From: JAICLL01 sp035252155
GTDB lineage: Bacteria; Planctomycetota; Planctomycetia; Pirellulales; JAICIG01
NCBI GenBank assembly: GCA_035252155.1
Contig: DATFDL010000567.1
Coordinates: 1 to 16,312 of the forward strand
Reading direction: 5' to 3'
Length of the DNA: 16,312 bases
Shown here piece by piece: positions 7,136 to 16,312 of this stretch; positions within the stretch are counted from its first letter, which is position 1; every line of letters starts with the position of its first letter. The notes beneath the pieces were generated by a model, which saw only the letters and a program-made list of their open reading frames with translations, did no database searches and was not told where the DNA came from. The position numbers were made by a program, and so were the translations under genes.

Positions 7136-7165
7136 ATTATACTGACACGCATTAAACTGCGTCAA
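7136..7165 (-). promoter_or_regulatory. Sigma70-type promoter of cysK
   Basis: On the minus strand, TTGACG (7160-7165) and a perfect TATAAT (7136-7141) are separated by 18 bp. Transcription would start near 7129, giving a leader of about 37 nt that contains the SD. A small palindrome, GCGT-CA-ACGC, overlaps the -35 box and might be an operator. Confidence 0.7.
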
Positions 7166-7191
7166 CGCAAATAGTTGCGAAGCGAACGAGG

Positions 7192-7722
7192 ATGCCGCGC
7201 ATCGAGACCCGCCAAGCGCATCAATTGGCCTATCGGCAGCGGTTCAGCCGGCCGGTGCGGTGGCTCGGCTGCGCCGGACTGATGACGGGCGTGTTCCTTG
7301 CTTTGATGCCCTGGATCTTTCGCAGTCGGCCCGGCGACGCATCGACGCGGACGTCGGCTGGCGCATTGTTGTTAACGGCCGTCAGCGCGGGGTTATGGTG
7401 GGGACGCCGCGGCAAATTGATCGATCGCGAAGCCGGAACGATCAGCTTCTGGTGGGGTGCGCCGTGGGCTCTGGCCCGAACCACTTACGAACTGGCTGCG
7501 TTTCAATCACTCGTCGTCGCGCCGCATGAAGAAGGCGGCCGATTGTGCTGGCGGGTCGCATTGTTGGCCGCCGACGAAGAGCGGCTCGACCTGTTCGACC
7601 TGTCCGACGCTGCCTCGGCGCAGCAGGCCGCCGAGAGAATCGGCCAGTTTTTGTCATTGCCGGTCAAGGTGCTCGACGCCCCGCCGCCGGCAGAATCCTC
7701 GCCTGGCGACGAGGCAGCCTGA
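7192..7722 (+). CDS. Hypothetical two-TM membrane protein
   Basis: I do not recognise this 176-residue protein. After a basic N-terminus it has two hydrophobic segments (about 24-43 and 57-70) joined by a short polar loop, then a soluble C-terminal part beginning RRGKLIDREAGTISFWWG. That Asp-Arg-x-x-Gly-Thr pattern resembles the beta-rich (PH-like) halves of small bacterial membrane proteins; this is only a resemblance. The tail is Pro/Glu/Asp-rich. The ATG at 7192 has only a GAGG directly against it, so translation initiation is weakly supported. It is divergent from cysK across about 100 bp and lies 165 bp before secA. Coding character matches its neighbours. Confidence 0.75.
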   Translation: MPRIETRQAHQLAYRQRFSRPVRWLGCAGLMTGVFLALMPWIFRSRPGDASTRTSAGALLLTAVSAGLWWGRRGKLIDREAGTISFWWGAPWALARTTYELAAFQSLVVAPHEEGGRLCWRVALLAADEERLDLFDLSDAASAQQAAERIGQFLSLPVKVLDAPPPAESSPGDEAA

Positions 7723-7887
7723 TCGGCTCGTGCCGCCGTGTCGAACCCTTCTTGACCATCCCCTGCAAACGCTATAAACTACTTCGCTGGAAAGTTTTGC
7801 GCCGAAAGTGCGCACCTGGGTCGCGGTCACGCGAGAGCGGCGGCAAGCAAACCGCCTTCGCATAGCTTTGGGGCACTCTGAACCGCC
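7723..7887. promoter_or_regulatory. secA upstream region with possible promoter
   Basis: This 165-bp gap has TTGACC at 7752-7757 and TATAAA at 7773-7778. Their spacing of 15 bp is short, though shifting the -10 to TAAACT gives 17. A GGCGG-N8-CCGCC hairpin sits at 7839-7856, about 30 bp before the secA start. No SD is evident at the secA ATG. Confidence 0.35.
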
Positions 7888-11607
<3,720 letters not shown>

Positions 11608-11616
11608 CAGGCACTT

Positions 11617-11632
11617 TGGGAAAGGATTCCCA
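11617..11632 (+). promoter_or_regulatory. waaA ribosome-binding site in a hairpin loop
   Basis: TGGGAA-AGGA-TTCCCA forms a perfect 6-bp stem (11617-11622 with 11627-11632). Its loop is the AGGA of the SD, and the last paired base is the A of the waaA ATG. The hairpin may hold or mask the initiation site, linking waaA translation to ribosomes finishing secA 10 nt upstream. Confidence 0.55.
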
Positions 11633-12939
11633 TGCGTTATCTGTTGAACTTTATCTACGGCCTGCTGATCGTCGCGGCGTCGCCGCTGCTGGTCTATCGG
11701 GCGATCGCTCAAAAAAAGTACCGCCAAGGCTGGGGACAAAAACTCTTGGGTCTGGCGCCACGGCAAACGGGCGAGGATCCCTGCGTGTGGTTTCACGCCG
11801 TCAGCGTCGGAGAAGTGAACTTGCTCGCGCCACTGCTGAACGAGATCGCGCGCCGCCGTCCAAATTGGCGGTGCGTCGTCTCGACGACCACCGCGACCGG
11901 CTTCGCGCTCGCGAAAAAAAAATATCCCAGCCTCACAGTCTTTTATTGCCCACTCGATTTCAGTTGGGCAGTGCAAGCGGCCATGCTGCGCATCTGCCCG
12001 ACGTGTCTGGTGCTCACGGAGCTGGAGCTTTGGCCCAACCTGATTGCGGCTGCCCGGCGGCACGGTGCTCGCGTGGCGGTCATCAACGGACGCTTGAGCG
12101 AACAGAGTTATCGAGGCTACCGCCGCGTGCGGCAATTGGTTAAATCGGCCTTGGGCCAGCTCGATCTCATCGCGGCCCAAAACCAGGAATATGCCGATCG
12201 CTTTCTCGCGTTGGGAGCGCCGGCTTCCCGCGTCTATGTTACCGGCTCGCTCAAGTTCGACGGCGCGCAGACGGATCGCGCTAACGCGGCCACCCTGCGG
12301 ATGCGGCAGTTGGCCGGCATCGCCGACGATGATCTGGTGTTCTTGGCCGGCAGCACGCAGTCGGGCGAAGAAACCGCCGCGCTGGCGGCTTATCGCGCGC
12401 TGGCTGAGAAACATCCGCGGCTGCGGTTGATTCTCGTGCCTCGGCACCCCGAACGCTTCGACGCCGTCGCCGATGAACTAGATCGCACCGGTTTGCCGTG
12501 GCAGCGGCGCAGCCGGCTGGGAGCCGAGGACGCTGACCGCGGCGCCCGCGTCTTGCTGGTCGATACCATTGGCGAGCTGGGAGCGTGGTGGGGCGCGTCG
12601 GACGTGGCGTTCGTGGGCGGCAGCCTTTCCAGCCGCGGCGGGCAGAACATGATCGAGCCAGCCGCTTACGGCGCCGCGGTTTGCTTTGGCCCCAACACGC
12701 GAAACTTCCGCGATGTGGTGACGATGCTGCTCGATCATCAAGCGGCGGTCGTCGTCCACGACGCGGACGAGCTGACCGCCTTTGTGGGTCGCTGCCTGGC
12801 CGATCATGAGTTCGCCGAGCTGCTCGGCCGCCATGCCCGGTTGCTCGTCGCCAGTCAGCTTGGCGCGACGCGCCGCACGTTCGAGTTGCTCGATCCACTC
12901 ATCGCGCCGATGCCCGTTGCACCGGCGCGCGCGGCGTAG
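11632..12939 (+). CDS. waaA: 3-deoxy-D-manno-octulosonic acid (Kdo) transferase
   Basis: WaaA (KdtA) is a GT-B glycosyltransferase at the inner membrane that adds Kdo to lipid A precursor. The 435-residue length is normal. An N-terminal membrane anchor (about 3-22) is followed by HAVSVGE, with E61 matching the proposed catalytic glutamate, then TELELWPN (129-136), NGRLS (152-156) and, in the C-terminal domain, FVGGSLSSRGGQNMIEPAAYG, the nucleotide-sugar site. The ATG has AAAGGA upstream, inside the hairpin noted separately. It starts 24 bp after secA, so co-transcription is likely. Whether it adds one or two Kdo units cannot be read from sequence. It supports an outer membrane with lipopolysaccharide. 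Confidence 0.95.
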   Translation: MRYLLNFIYGLLIVAASPLLVYRAIAQKKYRQGWGQKLLGLAPRQTGEDPCVWFHAVSVGEVNLLAPLLNEIARRRPNWRCVVSTTTATGFALAKKKYPSLTVFYCPLDFSWAVQAAMLRICPTCLVLTELELWPNLIAAARRHGARVAVINGRLSEQSYRGYRRVRQLVKSALGQLDLIAAQNQEYADRFLALGAPASRVYVTGSLKFDGAQTDRANAATLRMRQLAGIADDDLVFLAGSTQSGEETAALAAYRALAEKHPRLRLILVPRHPERFDAVADELDRTGLPWQRRSRLGAEDADRGARVLLVDTIGELGAWWGASDVAFVGGSLSSRGGQNMIEPAAYGAAVCFGPNTRNFRDVVTMLLDHQAAVVVHDADELTAFVGRCLADHEFAELLGRHARLLVASQLGATRRTFELLDPLIAPMPVAPARAA

Positions 12940-12970
12940 TATTCGTCGTCTTTCGCTCGCCGCAAAACGG

Positions 12971-13060
12971 CTGTAGGGAACGCCCTCTGTGGCGTTCCGG
13001 GAAGTGCGATTCGCCGTCGCGCTGCCCCTCGCGGAACGCCACGGAGGGCGTTCCCTACAG
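12971..13060. repeat. Long inverted repeat with 29-bp arms
   Basis: The left arm (12971-12999, beginning CTGTAGGGAACGCCCT) and right arm (13032-13060) are complementary with one mismatch in 29, enclosing 32 bp. A further AAAACGG/CCGTTTT pair (12964-12970, 13071-13077) continues it after a 10-nt bulge on one side. It lies between convergent waaA and the sulfatase gene and could end transcription both ways. I recall near-identical elements dispersed in planctomycete genomes; no search was possible. Confidence 0.9.
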
Positions 13061-13099
13061 AGGCCATTATCCGTTTTGAACGTGTAAACCGATCAGAGC

Positions 13100-13119
13100 A
13101 AACAGGCGGTTGCCCGTTT
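13100..13119. other. Weak hairpin downstream of the sulfatase gene
   Basis: AAACAGGC-GGTT-GCCCGTTT pairs with one A-C mismatch about 40 bp past the sulfatase stop. It lacks a T-run, so a terminator role is speculative. Confidence 0.25.
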
Positions 13120-13159
13120 AACCCGGTGCGTATGGCGACTGGCTGCGGCTCGGCCCACC

Positions 13160-14599
13160 CTACCGCTGCTTCGATTCGCCCGGCCGATAATCCGGATTCG
13201 GCGTTGGCATCGCGGCCGAGACTTCCGTTCGCCAGTCGTGCAACTGCCGGCGCATCTGATCAGCCCGGTCGGGCATCGAGACGGACAGATCGTGCCGCTC
13301 GCTTGGATCCTCGCGGAGATTAAACAGCTCGACGCGATCGTCTTCGAACCATTCGATTAGTTTGAAATCGCCCACGCGCACCACACCGCCGGGCGAGCAA
13401 CCTTGGTTGCCATAATGTGGATAATGCCAGAACAGCGGGCGCTGCGGCCGAGTGCCGCCGCGCAGCAGCGGCGCCAAGCTCTGGCCGTCGACGTGTTGCT
13501 CCTGACGCGGGGTCAAGCCGGCGATCTCGAGCATCGTCGGATAATAGTCGGTGCTGATCAGCGGCTCGTCGCAGACGCTGCCGGGCCGCGTGACGCCCGG
13601 CCACCGGATCAAGAGCGGCTCGCGCACGCCTCCTTCGTAGTGCCAGCCCTTGCCCGCACGCAACGGCACGTTCGACGTAGGAGAGCCTTCCGAGGTCGAG
13701 AGGCCACCGTTGTCGGAGGTGAAGAATACAACCGTGTTGTCCGCCAATCCCAACTCGGCTAGTTTGTCGAGCACGCGGCCCACGCTTTGGTCGAGGCTTT
13801 CGATCATCGCGGCATAGACCGGCTGGTTTTGCACCTGCCGGACCTGGCGTTGGCCTTCGGGCAGAAACTCAGGGCCATCGAGGGTCAGCTTCTTGGCTTT
13901 GGCCCGATACCGATCGACGATTTCGGGCTTGGCCTGTTGCGGATTATGAACGGCATAGTGCGACAAGTAGAGCAAAAACGGCCGGCCGGCCGCGCCCTCG
14001 ATGAATCGCAGCGCCTCGTCGGTGAGTCGATCGGTCAGGTATTCGCCCGGCGGGCCGTCGGCGAGCGTTGGAATGCGATAGGGACTGAAATACGACGGCG
14101 GCGATCCCTTCTCGCAACCCCCGATATTGACGTCAAAACCTTGGTCCTCGGGATAAAAGCCTCGGCCACCCAGATGCCATTTGCCGACGAACCCGGTTGC
14201 ATAGCCCGACTCCTTCAATGCCTCGGCAAGCGTGACTTCGGCCAGCGGCAGATCGTGCAGGTAGGGCGCGGGGTTGAGCTTGCCGCGCCGCGCGCCTGGG
14301 ATGTAATCGGTCAAATGCAGTCGGGCCGGATACTTGCCCGTCATGATGCTGGCCCGCGTGGGCGAGCAAACGCAGCAGGCGGCGTAGGCCTGTGTGAAGC
14401 GCATACCTGTCGCGGCCAGGCGATCGAGATGCGGCGTCTCGTAAAACGTGCTGCCGTCGCAGCCCAAATCGCGCCAGCCCAGATCGTCGGCCAGAACGAA
14501 GACGAAATTCGGCCGCGGTTCATCGGCCGAGAGCGCAAGCGCCGGGCAAAATGCGAATAGGAAAAAAAGCTCGCAGAAATGGCCGATGTGCTTGCGCAT
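13160..14599 (-). CDS. Exported arylsulfatase-type sulfatase (S1 family)
   Basis: This enzyme would hydrolyse sulfate esters, in planctomycetes often on sulfated polysaccharides. It has 479 residues. A signal peptide (1-25: HFCELFFLFAFCPALALSA) directs export. The formylglycine motif is C78-S-P-T-R82 within CSPTRASIMTGKY, so it depends on an anaerobic or aerobic sulfatase-maturating enzyme not in this window. Metal ligands are D38/D39 (LADDLGW) and D296/N297 (SDNGG); GKWHLGG (K140, H142) and SHYAVHNPQ (213-221) complete the active site. The start at 14599 is chosen for GAGGA a few bases upstream and because the signal peptide follows at once; the same frame is open to 14785 but that part overlaps the upstream gene and is arginine-rich. 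It starts 41 bp after the zinc-ribbon gene. Exact substrate unknown. Confidence 0.93.
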   Translation of the reverse strand: MRKHIGHFCELFFLFAFCPALALSADEPRPNFVFVLADDLGWRDLGCDGSTFYETPHLDRLAATGMRFTQAYAACCVCSPTRASIMTGKYPARLHLTDYIPGARRGKLNPAPYLHDLPLAEVTLAEALKESGYATGFVGKWHLGGRGFYPEDQGFDVNIGGCEKGSPPSYFSPYRIPTLADGPPGEYLTDRLTDEALRFIEGAAGRPFLLYLSHYAVHNPQQAKPEIVDRYRAKAKKLTLDGPEFLPEGQRQVRQVQNQPVYAAMIESLDQSVGRVLDKLAELGLADNTVVFFTSDNGGLSTSEGSPTSNVPLRAGKGWHYEGGVREPLLIRWPGVTRPGSVCDEPLISTDYYPTMLEIAGLTPRQEQHVDGQSLAPLLRGGTRPQRPLFWHYPHYGNQGCSPGGVVRVGDFKLIEWFEDDRVELFNLREDPSERHDLSVSMPDRADQMRRQLHDWRTEVSAAMPTPNPDYRPGESKQR

Positions 14600-14640
14600 T
14601 TGTTCCTCAGCTACAAGAATTGAACGTAACCATACAGCCA

Positions 14641-15258
14641 TCACTCCGACGGCATCCGAAATGCCGGCTGCCGCTGTCGCACATGGCGCAAAACGCCGCC
14701 GGTGCGGTGCATCTGCATATCGGCGATGAACACACATAGCATCGCCAGCGGCACGAGCACAAACAGCACGGCCCGACCGAGCCACAGCCCAAACAACTGC
14801 GACGACTCGACGCGCGAACGTGGAGCATGACGCGCAGCGGCCGGCGCGGCATACGAACCGTAATCAACCGGCAGCGCCGGCAGCGGCGCGGGCGCGTATG
14901 GGTTTTGCGAGATCACTTCGGCCAGCGGCGCCATTTCGGCCGAGTCGCCGGGGTAAACAACTTCGGCCACCAACTCCTTGGGTCGGGCGGGCGAGCTGCG
15001 AGCGGACGAGGCGGAACGAGGCGGCTGGGGGCGCGGCGCCGCAGGGGGCGCGTTCGGAATGGTCGATTTCGATGAACCTGGTTCCGGCTGCCGCTGCTGA
15101 GGCTCCGGCTGCAACGGCAGCTTGGTGGGCGCCGTCCGCACCTCGGGGGCCGGCACCAGAAAGCGGTGTCCGCACAAGCATACCACCGCCTTGCCGGGCT
15201 TTCGCCCCTCATGAAAATAACTTTTCCCGCACTGCGGGCAGGCAAACGTCTCGGACAT
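14641..15258 (-). CDS. Zinc-ribbon protein with Pro-rich linker and one TM
   Basis: This 205-residue protein has an N-terminal zinc ribbon, C7-x2-C10 and C27-x-C29 (FACPQCGKSY...VVCLCGHRF). A long Pro/Ala/Ser/Gln-rich disordered linker (about 37-95) is followed by an acidic segment and one membrane helix (about 160-179, GRAVLFVLVPLAMLCVFI). The C-terminus is short and basic. I do not recognise a named family; similar zinc-ribbon/linker/TM proteins are common among planctomycete hypotheticals. The ATG at 15258 is chosen because the zinc ribbon begins at residue 7 and the upstream gene stops 5 bp before; the frame is open to 15627 but that part overlaps the neighbour in another frame. The tight spacing implies one operon with the three-TM gene. 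Confidence 0.85.
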   Translation of the reverse strand: MSETFACPQCGKSYFHEGRKPGKAVVCLCGHRFLVPAPEVRTAPTKLPLQPEPQQRQPEPGSSKSTIPNAPPAAPRPQPPRSASSARSSPARPKELVAEVVYPGDSAEMAPLAEVISQNPYAPAPLPALPVDYGSYAAPAAARHAPRSRVESSQLFGLWLGRAVLFVLVPLAMLCVFIADMQMHRTGGVLRHVRQRQPAFRMPSE

Positions 15259-15263
15259 GACCG

Positions 15264-15563
15264 TTAGCCTTTCATCTCCAAGAGAGCCAGCGCATACGTC
15301 GCCAAAAACGAGAGCGCCAACATTCCGCAGCTCGCGGTATAAGCGAGCATGAGCGTTACGTTGTTCCATTCGTTGGCCTTGGCCCAGCCGTAGCCCAAGC
15401 CGACGATAATTCCCGCTCCGCAACAGCAGAACAGCAGCAGGCAAACCAGCCCCATCCCCGTCTCGCCGCGAATGAACGTCTGCACCACCAAGGTCAGCCA
15501 ACACGCCACGACGCAGATTTCGAGCAGCCCGTTGCCGATCCAGGCCAAACGGTACCAGTCCAT
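15264..15563 (-). CDS. Small three-TM membrane protein
   Basis: This 99-residue protein is almost wholly hydrophobic, with membrane segments at about 8-29, 37-59 and 68-93, and a Cys-rich middle helix (LLLFCCCGAGIIVGLGYGW). No family is recognised. MDWYRLAWIG is taken as the start: the frame is open to 15779, but that extension overlaps prfB, is Arg/Ser-rich and lies before the candidate promoter. Its TAA is 5 bp before the zinc-ribbon ATG, so the two are probably translated from one mRNA and may form a membrane complex (inference). Confidence 0.8.
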   Translation of the reverse strand: MDWYRLAWIGNGLLEICVVACWLTLVVQTFIRGETGMGLVCLLLFCCCGAGIIVGLGYGWAKANEWNNVTLMLAYTASCGMLALSFLATYALALLEMKG

Positions 15564-15617
15564 CCGATTGACTCCGTATGCGTGGTCGATCCGCGCCGGC
15601 CGCGGATGTGCCAGACG

Positions 15618-15647
15618 ATTGTACCACGGCGCGCCCGGCAGGCTCAA
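15618..15647 (-). promoter_or_regulatory. Candidate promoter of the TM/zinc-ribbon/sulfatase cluster
   Basis: On the minus strand, TTGAGC (15642-15647) and TACAAT (15618-15623) are 18 bp apart, the same spacing as at cysK. The start point would be near 15611, giving a leader of about 48 nt. It sits in the 100-bp gap after prfB, so the three genes downstream may be expressed separately from prfB. Confidence 0.5.
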
Positions 15648-15663
15648 AGATTTTGCGCCGGCG

Positions 15664-16312
15664 TTACTCGGTCTCGATCGTCTGCCCGACGCGCCACCGC
15701 AGGAAAGCGTCGAGAAAACCCTGCAAGTTGCCGTCGAGCACGCTCTGAAAGTTGCCGACCAGAAAGCCGGTTCGGGCATCCTTCACGCGCTGGTCGGGGT
15801 GCAAGAAATAGTTGCGAATCTGCGAGCCAAAGCCGGTCTTGGCCTGCTTCTCATACTTCGCCGCCTGCTCGGCCTCGCGTTTTTCTTCTTCGACGCGGGC
15901 CAGCCGAGCCCGCAGCATCTTCAAAGCGGTGGCCCGGTTCTTGTGCTGGCTGCGCTCGTTCTGGCACTGCACCACAATGCCGGTGGGCAGGTGGGTGAGC
16001 CGGATGGCGCTCGATGTCTTATTGACATGCTGTCCGCCCGCCCCGCTGGCCCGAAACACGTCTTCGCGCACATCTTCGTCGCGGATCTCGATCTCCGCGC
16101 TATCGACGATTTCCGGCGACACGTCGACCGCCGCGAAGCTCGTCTGCCGCTTGCCTTCGGCGTTGAACGGGCTGATCCGCACCAGGCGGTGCATACCGGT
16201 TTCGCCCTTGAGATATCCGTAGGCCATCGGCCCGCGGACGGCGATGGTGGCGTTCGTGATGCCGGCTTCGTCGTTGTCCTGGCGGTCGAGCACCTCGGTG
16301 TCGTAGCCCGCT
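15664..16312 (-). CDS. prfB: Peptide chain release factor 2, 3' part (cut by window edge)
   Basis: RF2 recognises UGA and UAA stop codons and triggers peptide release on the ribosome. Only the C-terminal part, about 215 codons, is inside the window; the frame stays open to the edge, reading AGYDTEVLDRQDNDEAG as RF2s do, so the GTG at 16293 is not the start. The stop-codon recognition tripeptide SPF (in VRISPFN), which distinguishes RF2 from RF1, is present. The catalytic GGQ is encoded at 16030-16038 in RASGAGGQHVNKT. The NERSQHKNRATALKML block and the conserved C-terminus (DGNLQGFLDAFL) are intact. The N-terminal domain and any programmed frameshift site lie beyond the window. Confidence 0.96.
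   Translation of the reverse strand, partial: AGYDTEVLDRQDNDEAGITNATIAVRGPMAYGYLKGETGMHRLVRISPFNAEGKRQTSFAAVDVSPEIVDSAEIEIRDEDVREDVFRASGAGGQHVNKTSSAIRLTHLPTGIVVQCQNERSQHKNRATALKMLRARLARVEEEKREAEQAAKYEKQAKTGFGSQIRNYFLHPDQRVKDARTGFLVGNFQSVLDGNLQGFLDAFLRWRVGQTIETE

Noticed and set aside
6268..7155. 295-codon plus-strand open frame over cysK
   Set aside because: cysK has all catalytic motifs, an SD and a promoter; this frame has none.
12855..13067. 70-codon minus-strand frame reading VGNALRGVPRGAARR...
   Set aside because: It is translated from the inverted repeat itself, a familiar kind of false gene.
13787..14560. 257-codon plus-strand open frame over the sulfatase gene
   Set aside because: It is antisense to a sulfatase with an intact active site.
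14600..14785. Longer N-terminus for the sulfatase
   Set aside because: The extension is Arg/Ala-rich, overlaps the zinc-ribbon gene, and would bury the signal peptide; a good SD precedes 14599.
15259..15627. Longer N-terminus for the zinc-ribbon protein
   Set aside because: It overlaps the three-TM gene in another frame and has arginine-rich shadow composition.

Overview
The window reads as a chromosomal segment of a GC-rich planctomycete, probably Pirellulales-like and possibly uncultured. The reasons are a Tat-exported DUF1501 protein, an exported formylglycine-type sulfatase, a very long SecA with extra C-terminal helical repeats, many genes without a clear Shine-Dalgarno sequence, and dispersed inverted repeats of the kind I recall between planctomycete genes. 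This placement is inference; no rRNA or other decisive marker is present.

Layout, left to right. A DUF1501 secretory protein (92-1441, +) is followed by a mosaic of heptad arrays and a 35-bp inverted repeat. The right copy of that repeat lies inside the N-terminal coding region of an exported protein with ten EF-hand-like loops (1630-3510, +). Then come rlmN (3698-4747, +), with a TATAAT box placed as for a leaderless mRNA, and a signal-peptide-bearing cyanophycinase-like S51 peptidase (5010-6014, +). The peptidase converges on cysK (6106-7092, -) across two perfect 8-bp hairpins. cysK has a clear sigma70-type promoter and is divergent from a small two-TM protein (7192-7722, +). secA (7888-11607, +) and waaA (11632-12939, +) are 24 bp apart. 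waaA converges on a minus-strand cluster across a 29-bp-arm inverted repeat. Read right to left, that cluster is prfB (cut by the window edge), a three-TM protein of 99 aa, a zinc-ribbon/TM protein and a sulfatase.

Most genes are housekeeping: translation (rlmN, prfB), protein export (secA), cysteine synthesis (cysK) and lipid A-Kdo synthesis (waaA). Several others encode predicted exported or membrane proteins (DUF1501, EF-hand, S51-like, sulfatase) that would depend on Sec or Tat export. I see no CRISPR array, transposase, phage module, toxin-antitoxin pair, tRNA or rRNA, and no convincing new defence or biosynthetic system. The most distinctive items are the SecA architecture (an NBD2 insertion and five wing-like repeats), the repeat element read as protein at the start of the EF-hand gene, the tight three-TM/zinc-ribbon/sulfatase cluster with its own candidate promoter, and the SD-in-a-loop hairpin at the waaA start.
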